Assembly (NCBI RefSeq): GCF_027271155.1
Contig: NZ_CP114542.1
Coordinates: forward strand, 2,108,001-2,172,000
Direction of reading: 5' to 3'
Source: Brevundimonas subvibrioides
GTDB lineage: Bacteria; Pseudomonadota; Alphaproteobacteria; Caulobacterales; Caulobacteraceae
DNA length: 64,000 bases
In this document: positions 43,044 through 52,738 of the stretch, piece by piece
How positions within the stretch are numbered: the stretch's first letter is position 1
How the letters are laid out: each line of letters opens with the position of its first letter
The notes under the pieces: generated by a model
Database searches by the model: none
What the model was told of the DNA's origin: nothing
What the model saw: only the letters and a program-made list of their open reading frames with translations
Made by a program: the position numbers and the translations under genes

Positions 43044-43944
43044 AACCGTGCGTCTCTGTTCCCTCTTGCTCGCGGTCGTGTCGGTCTCGGGGTGCGGAAC
43101 CGTGGCGGAGGCCCCGCCACCGACATCGATTTCAACGACCAGCCCGGCCTGGAGCGCCGGTGTGCTGGAGGTCGTCACACCGCTGGTCGAGCGACGTCTG
43201 GCGGCGAAGGGGCAAGGACGGATCGAGGCGGACCATCCCCTTCTGCCACTCGGCCTGGACGCCCTCGGACGGGCAAGCGGCGACCCGCGATACTCCACCG
43301 CGGCCGCACAGGCCGAAGTGCCCGGAGCGGAAGCACTCCCGATCGCAATGCCCCTCATCTGCGCCGGGTCTGACTGTCGGACCGACGATCTGCTCCGGGG
43401 TTCCGATCTCTGGGTCGGGCCATGGGCGGGCGAGGCGGGACGGGCCAAGGTCGCTTCGCTCGACCCGGCTTTCCGGCGTCTGGCGCTGACCCTCTTCGAC
43501 CGCGAGGCCCTGCTTTTTCATGCCAATGAAGACGCCATCGGCGAACGGCATTTCGACGCCACGATCAACGCGACGGCCTTCGCCGCCCTGACGCGAATGG
43601 TGGACGCCTTGCCCGATGAAGACCTGGCCCGCCTCGAGTATGTCGCCCTGTACCGTGAGATGGCACGCACGGTCACCCGCACCCAGGGGCCTGACGGCTT
43701 GTGGCACGCCCGCCTCGACGATGGGTCGACGCCAGCCGATATGGGCGCCTCGGCGCTGTTCGTGTTCGGGCTGACATGGGGTCTGAACACGGGAATGCTG
43801 AGCTTCAACGAGGGCGAGAGCGCGGCCCTCAACGGCTGGGACGCTCTTCAGACCTCTGCCCGTTTCGCGGCATTCGAAAACGATGACGCGGCCCTGGGAG
43901 CGCTTTTGCTCGCCTCGGCCCAGATGGCGGAACGCCGATGGTAG
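43033..43944 (+). CDS. GH88/GH105-like lipoprotein (degenerate?)
   Basis: The 303-aa protein starts at the ATG 43033, 11 nt inside the preceding gene. Its signal ends with the lipobox VSGC. The alpha-helical body resembles GH105 unsaturated uronyl hydrolases: GLDALGRASGDPRY, DDLLRGSDLWVG, ATINATAFAALTRMVDALPD, RTQGPDGLWHARLDDG and ALFVFGLTWGLNTGML. GH105 proteins are about 370 aa, and most carry EtSgTAMf where this has ADMGASALF. The protein is short and that Glu is absent, so catalysis is uncertain. It overlaps the alginate-lyase-like gene by 7 nt. Confidence 0.55.
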   Translation: MRPRTVRLCSLLLAVVSVSGCGTVAEAPPPTSISTTSPAWSAGVLEVVTPLVERRLAAKGQGRIEADHPLLPLGLDALGRASGDPRYSTAAAQAEVPGAEALPIAMPLICAGSDCRTDDLLRGSDLWVGPWAGEAGRAKVASLDPAFRRLALTLFDREALLFHANEDAIGERHFDATINATAFAALTRMVDALPDEDLARLEYVALYREMARTVTRTQGPDGLWHARLDDGSTPADMGASALFVFGLTWGLNTGMLSFNEGESAALNGWDALQTSARFAAFENDDAALGALLLASAQMAERRW

Positions 43945-45140
43945 GCCAGGTCGCGCCCGGAACAACAGGACGGTCGCGGCCGGTATCGCGCGCCGTCTTC
44001 TGCCTGCTGGCGGGCTTCCTGATCATGCTTGCCGCGGCAGCGCATGACGGGGCCAGGGCCGAAGGGCAGTCCATGCCTCCGGTCTTGATCGGGGAACCCG
44101 CATCCGGGTTCGCCCTGTTTGGGCCGGGAGCCGAAGATCGCTTGCCGACTTACGTCGGCACCCTGTCGGCCGACTCCGTGATTGCCAATGCCACGGTTGG
44201 CCTGTCCCGACCTCCCGGTGCCATCCCCGTGATCCACACCGAGGGCACCCTCCCCGGCCGAGGCATCCGAGAGATCAGTGGCCGGGCGCGAGAGGACTTT
44301 CCGATCTCCCTGTCCCTGGGTCTCGCCTATCGGCTGACGGGCGAGCGTCGCTACGCGGAGCGCGCCGAGGTCTATCTGATGGCCTGGGCAGAGACCTATC
44401 GCTGGTCCTTCAACCCGATCGACGAAACCGGCTTCGATACCCTGATCATGACGACGGATCTCGTAAGCGACGCCCTGACGCCGGAGGGCAAGACGCGGAT
44501 CGACGCCTTCTGGCGAGCCCTTTCGGTCGGTTACCTGGACGCCATGGACGGCACCCCGATCAATGCCGGCACGAACTGGCAGAGTCACAGGATCAAGCTG
44601 GCGACCCTTGCGGCCTATCGCGTTGGCGACCCGGTGCTGATCGAACGTGCCCGGGCCGCCTATCGCCGCCACGTCAGCAACAACATTCTCGCCGACGCGA
44701 CCGTCCACGACTTCCACGAGCGTGACGCGATCCACTACGTCACCTACAATCTGGATCCCTTGATGACGGCGGCTCTGGCGGCAAGGGTGCATGGCGAGGA
44801 TTGGTTCGGATGGCGGAACCCTGCCGGTGCAAGCGCACGCGATGCCGTCTCCTGGCTCCTCCCCTACGCGGATGGCAGGCTGACCCATCAGGAGTTCGTC
44901 AACTCCCGGATCAAGTTTGACGCAGACAGGGCGCGAGCCGGGCAGCCGGGCTATGCGGGAATGTGGGACCGCGCCGGCGCGATCAACACCCTGGGCATTG
45001 CCAGCTTGCTGGAGCCCGGATTCTGCGACCCGTACGACGCTCTGAAACAGGCGACCGGTCGTCCCGCAGCCGTCTGGATCGATTGGCTCGGGCCAGCGTC
45101 GGCAAACCTGGCCGTCTGCGCGCCTCCACGCCGGACGTGA
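43938..45140 (+). CDS. Alginate-lyase-superfamily protein (PL5-like fold)
   Basis: The 400-aa secreted protein has a signal segment (AVFCLLAGFLIMLAAAAHDGA) and an alpha/alpha-barrel of the alginate_lyase domain (about 70-360). GLAYRLTGERRYAERAEVYL, NAGTNWQSHRIKLATLAAY (Asn and His of the active-site helix) and DFHERDAIHYVTYNLDPL (His, Tyr) are consistent with a beta-eliminating polysaccharide lyase. Alginate need not be the substrate. The family is used loosely for uronic-acid polymers. It ends the operon with the LamG protein and GH105-like gene. Confidence 0.75.
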   Translation: MVGQVAPGTTGRSRPVSRAVFCLLAGFLIMLAAAAHDGARAEGQSMPPVLIGEPASGFALFGPGAEDRLPTYVGTLSADSVIANATVGLSRPPGAIPVIHTEGTLPGRGIREISGRAREDFPISLSLGLAYRLTGERRYAERAEVYLMAWAETYRWSFNPIDETGFDTLIMTTDLVSDALTPEGKTRIDAFWRALSVGYLDAMDGTPINAGTNWQSHRIKLATLAAYRVGDPVLIERARAAYRRHVSNNILADATVHDFHERDAIHYVTYNLDPLMTAALAARVHGEDWFGWRNPAGASARDAVSWLLPYADGRLTHQEFVNSRIKFDADRARAGQPGYAGMWDRAGAINTLGIASLLEPGFCDPYDALKQATGRPAAVWIDWLGPASANLAVCAPPRRT

Positions 45141-45361
45141 TCCGGATGACTTGATGATGTCCTTGAGGTCCTCATTGCCGTCGTCGAACCTGAATCACCG
45201 GCCGATCGAGAGCGGCATCGATACCGGCTAAGGGGCCGCGCGGGTCTGGCGGGACCGCTCCGGGCTGACGTTTGCACCGAAGGTGCGCAACAAGCGTGTC
45301 CGGGGCGTCGGCATCTCGTTGTTGCTCGAACAATGACATCGCCAGCCCTTGACGAGTCGAA

Positions 45362-45375
45362 TGACACCGGTATCA
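45362..45375. promoter_or_regulatory. Operator-like site upstream of the TonB receptor, copy 2
   Basis: TGACACCGGTATCA is a near-perfect palindrome, 61 nt before the receptor ATG. A TTGACG (-35-like) occurs just upstream at about 45348, so a bound repressor would block the promoter. The same sequence is found at 39128-39142, suggesting a common regulator. Confidence 0.55.
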
Positions 45376-45435
45376 ATAAGAGATTGAACCGAAAAAGCTT
45401 CACCAAGAAGCAGACGGTCAGGGGGAGAGAAAACG

Positions 45436-48288
45436 ATGATTCTGCGATCCATTCTGTTCGGCACTGTCGCGATGGGTGCCATGGCGACAAGCGCTTTGGC
45501 CCAGACGCCATCCACGTCGCAGGAAACAGTGGTCGATGAGGTGGTCGTCACCGGCTTCCGTCGGTCGCTGCAGGCCGCGATCGATGTGAAGCGCAACGAG
45601 AACTCGATCGTCGACTCCATCAGCGCCGAGGATATCGCCGACTTCCCCGACCTCAATCTCGCCGAATCGCTTCAGCGCGTCCCCGGGGTGCAGATCGATC
45701 GTGACGGCGGCGAGGGCCGCTCGATCAACGTCCGGGGCTTGAGCTCCGACTTCGTCCGGGTTCGCCTGAATGGCCTGGAAGCCCTGGCAACCACCGGCGG
45801 CCGCGACCAGGGGCGCGCCAACCGCAACCGGGGTTTCGACTTCAACGTCTTCGCCTCGGAGCTGTTCAACAGCATCACCGTGCGCAAATCTCAGGAAGCC
45901 TCGGTCAACGAGGGTTCGCTGGGGGCCACCGTCGATCTTCAGACCGCCCGTCCGTTCGACTATTCGGGCTTCACCTTCGCCGCGGGAACCCAGGCCACCT
46001 ACAATGACCTGTCGGAAAACACAGGCCCCCGGGCAACCGCACTGATCAGCAATCGCTGGCTGGATGGCCGTCTCGGTGCGCTCGTCTCCGCCGCCTACAG
46101 CAAGCGCGAAACTTTCGAGGACGGCTCCAGCTCGGTCGGCTTCCGCGTCCCTGCCGACGACGGCTGCGTGCCGACCTCGGTGGCCGGGGTCATCACCTCC
46201 TACGTCAACTCGACGCGCTGCTATCAGTCGGTCGGGACGATCACGACCGCAGACGGCCGCACGCTGACGGGTCTCGCGGCCCAGGCAGCGGCCCATCTGG
46301 CGGCTCATCCGCGCATTCCGCGCTATGGCCGCATCACCTACGATCGCGAGCGCCTGGGTGTCACCGGGTCCATCCAGTTCGACGTGTCGGACCGCACGCG
46401 ACTGACGTTCGATTCGCTTTACGCCAAGCTGGACCAGACCCGGAACGAGGAGTTCCTGGAGATCATCAGCCCCGCGCGTGAAGCGGGCGTCCAGGGCTTC
46501 CGGGCCATGGATCTGGTCCGCGGTGTGATCGACGACAATGCCACCCTGATCAGCGCGACCTTCGACGACGTTGACGCCCGCTCCGAACAGCGCATCGATA
46601 TTCTGTCGACGAAGTTCACCCAGAACGCACTGACCCTGACCCACGATTTCACCGACACCTTCCGTTTCCGCGGGCTCGTCGGCAGCTCCGAGGCGATCGG
46701 GACCAACCCCCAGCAGACGACGGTCTCGTTCGATCGCTATGACGTCGACGGCTACAGCTACGACTATTCCGGCGACGTGAATGTGCCGTCGATCAACTAC
46801 GGCTTCGATGTCACGAACCCGGCCAACTGGTCGCTCAGCTCGTCGGCCGCGCTGGGTGACGCCTCGATCATCCGTCTGCGTCCGAACCGGACGGAGAATA
46901 CCTACGACACCCTGGAAGCCGAGTTCACCTGGGACTTCAACGACAGCCTCACGCTGCGCGCCGGCGGATCGCAGAAGGAGTTCGGCTTCTCGGTGGTCGA
47001 GGATCGCAAGGCGGTCGAGGCCGTTCCGGCAACCGCCATCGCCCTTCTGGCGGCGCGCGGGATCACGATCGACCAGTATTCGACCCGCGTCACCGGCCTG
47101 AGCCGGGGGTCCCTGACCCTGCCGGGCTCCACGCCGTCGAGCTTTGTCATCCCCGACATTGCCAGACTCGATGCCCTGATCGGTTTCAGCTGTAACTGCG
47201 TCAATGAATTCGGCGACTTCCGGGTCACGCCGTTCGCGGGCGAAACGCGCGCCGTGAGCGAGACGTCCAAAGGCATCTTCCTCCAGGCCGACTTCCAGAC
47301 GTCGCTGATGGACATGCCGGTCCGGGGCAACCTCGGCGTCCGCTATGTCGAGACGGAAGTGAATGCGACCGGTCTGCTCGGAACCCGTGAGCTCAACCTC
47401 ACCAACACCTACAAGGACACCCTGCCCGCGCTGAACGTCTCCATCGAGCCGATCAGCGACCTGATCGTGCGCTTCGCCGCCGCCAAGGTCATGGCGCGGC
47501 CGGCCCTGAACCAGCTCACCCCCGGCGGCACGGTCGCCCAGGGCGTTGCGGACGTCACCCTGACTGTCGGTAACCCGTTCCTGGATCCCATCCGCGCCAC
47601 CAACTACGATCTGAGCGTGGAATGGTATCCCTACGACGAGGCCCTGTTCAGCTTCGCCCTGTTCCACAAGTCCATCGACTCCTTCGTCCAGACGACGCGC
47701 GAGCGTCTGCCCTTCTCGGAGACGGGTTTCCCGAACGACATCCTCCCGGCCGGCGTCCTGCCGTCGTCCGACGTCATCTTCACCTCCAGCCGCAACACGC
47801 CCGGCGGGGACCTGGACGGCTTCGAGATCACGCTGCAGACGCCGTTCAACTTCCTGCCCGAGAGGTTCCGGGGTTTCGGCGGCCTGTTCAACTACACCCA
47901 GGTCGAGTCCGAGATCGAATACATCGTCAGCGCGACCCTGGGCACCACGACCCGGCAGCCGATCGTCGGCCAGTCGCCCTCGTCCTGGAGCGGCACGCTC
48001 TACTATGAAAAGGGACCGTTCGAGGCGCGGGTTTCGGCCACCTATCGTGACGAGTATCTGATCCGCGTTCCGGGGGCCAACAGCAACGACGTCGAAGGCA
48101 AGGCCGAGTCGACCAACATCGACATGTCGATGTCCTACGACATCGGCGACAGCCTGACGCTCTCGTTCGAGGGGATCAACCTGACCGACCAGTATGACGA
48201 GCGGTGGATCAACAGCCAGCGCAAGAACAACCTGAACTACGAACACACCGGCCGCGAGTTCGTGTTCGGGGTTCGCTACCGGTACTGA
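45436..48288 (+). CDS. TonB-dependent receptor
   Basis: The 950-aa outer-membrane receptor imports an oligosaccharide using TonB energy. A signal peptide (1-23, ATSALAQ) precedes a TonB box (DEVVVTGFRRSLQ), the plug domain (about 45-170: LNLAESLQRVPGVQIDRDGG, INVRGLSSDFVRVRLNG) and a 22-strand barrel ending FVFGVRYRY. The length is typical of carbohydrate receptors of Caulobacterales. The start has GGGGGAGAG upstream. It is flanked by polysaccharide-degrading genes and followed by a strong terminator, so it forms its own transcript. The substrate is probably made by the neighbouring enzymes. Confidence 0.93.
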   Translation: MILRSILFGTVAMGAMATSALAQTPSTSQETVVDEVVVTGFRRSLQAAIDVKRNENSIVDSISAEDIADFPDLNLAESLQRVPGVQIDRDGGEGRSINVRGLSSDFVRVRLNGLEALATTGGRDQGRANRNRGFDFNVFASELFNSITVRKSQEASVNEGSLGATVDLQTARPFDYSGFTFAAGTQATYNDLSENTGPRATALISNRWLDGRLGALVSAAYSKRETFEDGSSSVGFRVPADDGCVPTSVAGVITSYVNSTRCYQSVGTITTADGRTLTGLAAQAAAHLAAHPRIPRYGRITYDRERLGVTGSIQFDVSDRTRLTFDSLYAKLDQTRNEEFLEIISPAREAGVQGFRAMDLVRGVIDDNATLISATFDDVDARSEQRIDILSTKFTQNALTLTHDFTDTFRFRGLVGSSEAIGTNPQQTTVSFDRYDVDGYSYDYSGDVNVPSINYGFDVTNPANWSLSSSAALGDASIIRLRPNRTENTYDTLEAEFTWDFNDSLTLRAGGSQKEFGFSVVEDRKAVEAVPATAIALLAARGITIDQYSTRVTGLSRGSLTLPGSTPSSFVIPDIARLDALIGFSCNCVNEFGDFRVTPFAGETRAVSETSKGIFLQADFQTSLMDMPVRGNLGVRYVETEVNATGLLGTRELNLTNTYKDTLPALNVSIEPISDLIVRFAAAKVMARPALNQLTPGGTVAQGVADVTLTVGNPFLDPIRATNYDLSVEWYPYDEALFSFALFHKSIDSFVQTTRERLPFSETGFPNDILPAGVLPSSDVIFTSSRNTPGGDLDGFEITLQTPFNFLPERFRGFGGLFNYTQVESEIEYIVSATLGTTTRQPIVGQSPSSWSGTLYYEKGPFEARVSATYRDEYLIRVPGANSNDVEGKAESTNIDMSMSYDIGDSLTLSFEGINLTDQYDERWINSQRKNNLNYEHTGREFVFGVRYRY

Positions 48289-48343
48289 TATGCCACGCGG
48301 GTGTTACCGCCCCATCCTGCGCTTTATTCCCTGAAGTGACTAA

Positions 48344-48386
48344 ACCGGCACCCATGTGGTCAGGACCACGGTGCCGGTATCTTTTT
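48344..48386 (+). terminator. Rho-independent terminator after the TonB receptor
   Basis: ACCGGCACC (48344-48352) pairs perfectly with GGTGCCGGT (48370-48378). GTGGTC/GACCAC extends the stem inside, and ATCTTTTT follows. It ends transcription of the receptor gene. It also shows that the next gene starts downstream of it. Confidence 0.9.
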
Positions 48387-48418
48387 ACGACACCACCCGG
48401 TCAATGGAGGGAACGCAC

Positions 48419-50305
48419 GTGAGCGGCATCACTATCGGCGTTCGACCCGCCTGCGTCATGATGGTCGCGGCGCTTGCCGTCGGGTGCGCGACGCCACAGG
48501 CCGTGCAGGCAGCGCCCGTCACGGTGCCGCCCGCCCCGATGAACCGGACCGTGACCGAACGGCTCAATCCCCAGGTCGAGGCGCTGCTGGTCCGGCTGAT
48601 GACCGAGCGGCGCGACATGGTGATCGACGGCCAGCCGGTCTTCGGGACGACGGACAAATTCCTGCCCGGCAAGATCGCCGTCGGCATGGCCAATCTGATC
48701 CTCGAGACCCCGGCGGACGATCCCCGGCGCGCCGTCTACATCCGCGGTTTCCGGGACATCACGGCCATGACCGTGGACGACGTCAACACGGAATGGGGCA
48801 TCTACTATTCCCTGCTCGCCCTGCACCGGCTGCAGAAGGCCGGCCTGCTCGAGGCCGCCGTCGATCCCGGAACCCTGGCCCGGCTGAGGACCCGGCTGGA
48901 CTGGCGCAGCTTCGTCCGGGAAGCCGACCTGACCCTGATCGACCTGCCCAACAACTACTATGGTGTCGCCTACAGCGTGGCCCAGTTGCGGAACCTGCTC
49001 GGGTGGGAGGATGCCGCCGCCGCCGACGCCCTTTTGGCCAAAACCCTTGAACACTACGCCACCTACTCGGATTTCGGCTTCGCGGACGAGACGGATGGGC
49101 AGGGTCGCTTCGACCGATACAGTGTTCTCCTGATCGGCGAGATCGCCCAGAGATTCATCGATGTCGGCCGCGAGCCGCCCGAACAGGTCAAGGTCTGGCT
49201 CCGCCACTCCGCCGACCTCATTCTTCTGCGTGCCGGGCCCGCCGGAGACGGTTTCGAGTACGGGCGCTCGATCGGGGCCTACGGGGAAACGGCCATGCTG
49301 GAGGTGCTGTCGGCCGCGGCCGTCCTCGGCGTGCTGACGCCCGAGGAGATGGACGTCGCCTATGCCTACTCCTGCGCCATCACGGCCCGCTATATGGACT
49401 TCTGGGTGGACCCGGACACCGGCTCCGTGAACCTGTGGGACAAGGGACGGCGCACCGATGCCTATCGTGCGAAGCACCGAATCCTCGGCGAGAACCTCAG
49501 CCTCGCGCGACAGCACGTCTATACCAATGCGCTATGGAATCGACTGGGGTACAGGGACAGGATCCCCACGGCTGACCTGGCCGCCTGGCGCGCGTCCCGG
49601 CACCGGGCGACCCTGACCTGGTTCGACCGCGGCGAGCAGGATCGCGCCCTGCTGACGGTCATCGACGGAACCCGGCTGTTCGGCCTGCCCGTGATCAACG
49701 GGGGGACGGGCCAGCACATGAACAACCCCTACTTCCCGATTCCGTATTCGCCGGGCCTTGTCGCCGGCTCGCCTGACGCCGATTTCCCCCAGCTGATCAC
49801 GCGTGTCACCCTTGACGACGGCACGGTGCTGCAGCCCCTGGCCTATCATCGCAACCTGGTCATGACCGAGACCGATGACGCGGTTCTGCTTCAGATAGAC
49901 CAGACGGCGATGGACCGGATGGGAGAGACCGCCCCGCGCCCCGACGACCGCATGCGCGCAGAAACCACCTATCGCTTCACACCCGGTGCCGTAGATCGAA
50001 CCGATCTGTACACGCCCTCCGCCGCGCTCGGCCCTGTCGACCTTGATTTCGAATTCGCGGGGTACCAGCCGATATCGGGGATGACGCGCGATGGCGATGG
50101 CTGGACCATTCAGTACGCCAGCGGAAGCCTGCGGAGTCTTCGCGTGACCGGGCTGGAGACCTGCGAGACCCTTCCAGTGCAGCCCTTCCACGCCAGCCCG
50201 ACGGGCAGGTTCGCGAGTGTCGTCCACTGCCGTTCAAACGACCGCCCGGCGCAGGTGCCGATCAACCTGGGATGGCGCATGACCTACGCTGACGCGGGGC
50301 AATAA
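48419..50305 (+). CDS. Lipoprotein of unknown specificity, probable alpha/alpha-toroid polysaccharide lyase
   Basis: The 628-aa protein starts at the GTG 48419 with GGAGG eight bases upstream. The frame is open from 48356, but that start falls inside the terminator. The lipobox AVGC is in a signal (VMMVAALAVGCATPQ). The N-terminal half (about 40-370) is helical and toroid-like: EWGIYYSLLALHRLQKAGLL, LPNNYYGVAYSVAQLRNLLG and GRSIGAYGETAMLEVLSAAA. The C-terminal half is beta-rich, as in heparinase-type lyases. No exact family is recognised. NNYYGVAY and RSIGAYG are candidate active-site stretches. Context implies degradation of the polysaccharide imported by the receptor. Confidence 0.6.
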   Translation: MSGITIGVRPACVMMVAALAVGCATPQAVQAAPVTVPPAPMNRTVTERLNPQVEALLVRLMTERRDMVIDGQPVFGTTDKFLPGKIAVGMANLILETPADDPRRAVYIRGFRDITAMTVDDVNTEWGIYYSLLALHRLQKAGLLEAAVDPGTLARLRTRLDWRSFVREADLTLIDLPNNYYGVAYSVAQLRNLLGWEDAAAADALLAKTLEHYATYSDFGFADETDGQGRFDRYSVLLIGEIAQRFIDVGREPPEQVKVWLRHSADLILLRAGPAGDGFEYGRSIGAYGETAMLEVLSAAAVLGVLTPEEMDVAYAYSCAITARYMDFWVDPDTGSVNLWDKGRRTDAYRAKHRILGENLSLARQHVYTNALWNRLGYRDRIPTADLAAWRASRHRATLTWFDRGEQDRALLTVIDGTRLFGLPVINGGTGQHMNNPYFPIPYSPGLVAGSPDADFPQLITRVTLDDGTVLQPLAYHRNLVMTETDDAVLLQIDQTAMDRMGETAPRPDDRMRAETTYRFTPGAVDRTDLYTPSAALGPVDLDFEFAGYQPISGMTRDGDGWTIQYASGSLRSLRVTGLETCETLPVQPFHASPTGRFASVVHCRSNDRPAQVPINLGWRMTYADAGQ

Positions 50306-50378
50306 CGGCGATCCACTGAAGGCTGGCCGCCGGGCCATTGTCGTCATTTTCGCACCCTGCAGTCTCTGGCAGCGGTGG

Positions 50379-50567
50379 CTAGTTCGGGCCAGATTCCGCA
50401 GTCGGGTCCGTCGTCGGCGCGATCGGGTTCGGCTCGTCGATGAGGATGCGTTCGGCGGCACCCTTGACGTCGTCGTACTGGCCGGAGCGGAGCGTCCAGA
50501 CGAACGCGATCACCGCGACAAGACCGAGCATGACCGAGAACGGCGCGAGGAGGAGAAGGATGTTCAT
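50379..50567 (-). CDS. ccoS: cbb3 oxidase maturation protein CcoS
   Basis: The 62-aa protein has one N-terminal membrane helix (MNILLLLAPFSVMLGLVAVIAFVWTL) and the CcoS signature SGQYDDVKGAAERIL. CcoS is needed for cofactor insertion into cbb3 oxidase. It overlaps ccoI by 4 nt and is the last gene of the ccoNOQPGHIS run. Length is typical. Confidence 0.93.
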   Translation of the reverse strand: MNILLLLAPFSVMLGLVAVIAFVWTLRSGQYDDVKGAAERILIDEPNPIAPTTDPTAESGPN

Positions 50568-52738
50568 CGGGCGGCGCGCAGCCTGAGCGCGTTCAAGGTC
50601 ACGACCAGGGACGATCCCGACATCGCCAGGGCTGCGACGAAGGGGTTCACCAGACCGATCATGGCGGCAGGCGCGGCGACCAGGTTGTAAAGCGCGGCAA
50701 ACCCGAAGTTTTCCAGCGCGCGCCGACGCGATGAACGGGCGACGTCCAGCGCTTCGACGACCGCCATCAACCTGTCCTGGGTCAGGACCAGATCGGCGGC
50801 GTTCTGGCTGGCTTCGATCGCCGATCCCGGCGCGATCGCGGCGTGGGCGCGCGCGAGGGCCGCGGCGTCGTTGAGGCCGTCTCCGACCATCAGAACCTTT
50901 CGCCCGGCAGCGGCTAGATGATCGACAGCCTCAGCCTTGTCCTCCGGCAGTAGCCCGGATCGCCAGACCGGAATGCCGACGCTCCGCGCCACTGCTTCGA
51001 CGACGCCCGCCTGATCGCCGGACAGAATCTCGACGGTCAGTCCCCGGGCCAGCAGGGCCGCAACCGTCTGCGCCGCGTCCGGGCGGGGCGTGTCGGAGAA
51101 CCGCAGTCGCACCTTCGGGCCGTCCTCGAAACCGAACCAGAGTTCCGTCTCGGACCCGCTCAGGGTCGGAACACCGACGAAGGCCGACCGGCCCAGACGG
51201 GCACGCCGACCATCGATCAGACCCTCGACACCCAGGCCGGCGTGCTCGATCACGTCCGTTGCAACCGGCCCGTCACCCGCGACACGGGCGACGGCGCGCG
51301 CCATCGGGTGGTTCGAGGCCCGGGCCAGAGGTGCCGCCATGGCCACCACGCACCGGGGTGTTTCGATCAGGGCGGGCCGACCCTCGGTGAGGACGCCGGT
51401 CTTGTCGAAGACGACGTGATCGACCTCGGCCAGCCGCTCCAGTGCGGCACCGGACTTGACCAGGACGCCCCGGCGAAACAGCCGGGCGGAGGCCACGATC
51501 TGAACGGCCGGCACCGCCAGACCGAGGGCACAGGGGCAGGTGACAATCAGGACGGCCACGGCGCGGATCAATGCCTCGCGCGGGTCGAGCCCCAGGGCCC
51601 AGCCGCCGGCGAAGGTCAGTACGGCGGCGGCATGAACCACCGGGACATAGAGCGCTGCCGCGCGATCGGCGAGACGCACATAACGCGACCGGGACTGTGC
51701 CCCGGCATCGATCAGCCGGGCGATTTCCGCCAGGGTCGAGTCTTCGGACCCGGCCTCGGCGCGGAGGGTCAGCAGGCCCGCCAGATTGACCGCCCCGGCC
51801 CGGCAGAGCTGGCCCCGCGCGACCCGTTCCGGCGCGCTCTCCCCGGTCAGCAGGCTGTTGTCCAGCAAGGCCTCGCCGTCCTCCAGGACGGCGTCGACCG
51901 GGATCCGGTCGCCGGGCCGGACCCGGATGCGATCACCGGACGCGACATCGCCCAGCGGGATCGACCGTTCACGCCCGGCCCCGTCGACAAGACAGACGGT
52001 CGGGGCCTGCAACGCCAGAAGATCCCCGGCGGCGCTGCGCGCGCTGGCCTTCAACCGATGATCAAGCCAGCGCCCGATAAGCAGCAGAAAAAGAAGGGAA
52101 ACCGCGGCGTCGAAATAGGCGTCGCGGCCATTCAGGATCGTCTCCGAAAAACTGATGGCGAGGGTCAGGATGACGCCGACCGAGATCGGCACATCCATGT
52201 TCGCGCGGCCGGCCCTCAGCGACCGCCAGGCGGACTCGAAGAAGGTCATTCCGGCGAAGATCGCGCAGGGTGCGCCCACCGCCGCCGACATCCACATCAT
52301 CATCGTCCGGGTCGCCGGGCCCAGCTCCTGGTCGAACAGACCGGCCCACAGGGGCACCGAGAACATCATGGCGTTCATCGCCCCGAAACCGGCGACGGCG
52401 AGGGCCAGGATCAGCTTGCGTCCCTCGCGATCGCGCTGTTGCAGGGCTGCGCCCGGGTCGTATGGCGTGGCGGGATAGCCGAGGCCGGCGAGGGCCCCTA
52501 TGACGCGGCCCGGATCGATCGCCCCGGCGGAAACCTCGATGGCGAGCCGGCCGGTCGAGAGATTGAGGCGGGCGGACCGGACCCCGGGCAGGGCCGAAAC
52601 CTCGCCCTCGATCTTCGAGATGCAGCCGGCGCATCGCGCGCCGGTGACCAGGAGATCGAGCCTGTCGCGGCCGTCCTCCCGCCGTCGGACGAAGGCCGAC
52701 ATGTCGCGTCCGATCGCTGTATCGAGGGTCATGGCCAT
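50564..52738 (-). CDS. ccoI: Copper-transporting P-type ATPase for cbb3 assembly (CcoI/FixI)
   Basis: The 724-aa P1B ATPase supplies copper to the CuB site of cbb3 oxidase. An N-terminal metal-binding domain has CAGC (in GARCAGCISK). Further motifs are TCPCALG in the ion-binding helix, FDKTGVLTEG (phosphorylated Asp), HPMARAV and VGDGLNDAAAL. Eight membrane helices are visible. The ATG at 52738 follows GAAAGAAGA; an ATG at 52732 would give the common ATGA overlap with ccoH. The longer open frame upstream lies within ccoH and is not used. Confidence 0.92.
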   Translation of the reverse strand: MAMTLDTAIGRDMSAFVRRREDGRDRLDLLVTGARCAGCISKIEGEVSALPGVRSARLNLSTGRLAIEVSAGAIDPGRVIGALAGLGYPATPYDPGAALQQRDREGRKLILALAVAGFGAMNAMMFSVPLWAGLFDQELGPATRTMMMWMSAAVGAPCAIFAGMTFFESAWRSLRAGRANMDVPISVGVILTLAISFSETILNGRDAYFDAAVSLLFLLLIGRWLDHRLKASARSAAGDLLALQAPTVCLVDGAGRERSIPLGDVASGDRIRVRPGDRIPVDAVLEDGEALLDNSLLTGESAPERVARGQLCRAGAVNLAGLLTLRAEAGSEDSTLAEIARLIDAGAQSRSRYVRLADRAAALYVPVVHAAAVLTFAGGWALGLDPREALIRAVAVLIVTCPCALGLAVPAVQIVASARLFRRGVLVKSGAALERLAEVDHVVFDKTGVLTEGRPALIETPRCVVAMAAPLARASNHPMARAVARVAGDGPVATDVIEHAGLGVEGLIDGRRARLGRSAFVGVPTLSGSETELWFGFEDGPKVRLRFSDTPRPDAAQTVAALLARGLTVEILSGDQAGVVEAVARSVGIPVWRSGLLPEDKAEAVDHLAAAGRKVLMVGDGLNDAAALARAHAAIAPGSAIEASQNAADLVLTQDRLMAVVEALDVARSSRRRALENFGFAALYNLVAAPAAMIGLVNPFVAALAMSGSSLVVTLNALRLRAAR

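Noticed and set aside
45418..48246. 942-aa open frame on the minus strand
   Set aside because: Full antisense of the TonB-dependent receptor, caused by high GC and third-position bias. No recognisable domains.
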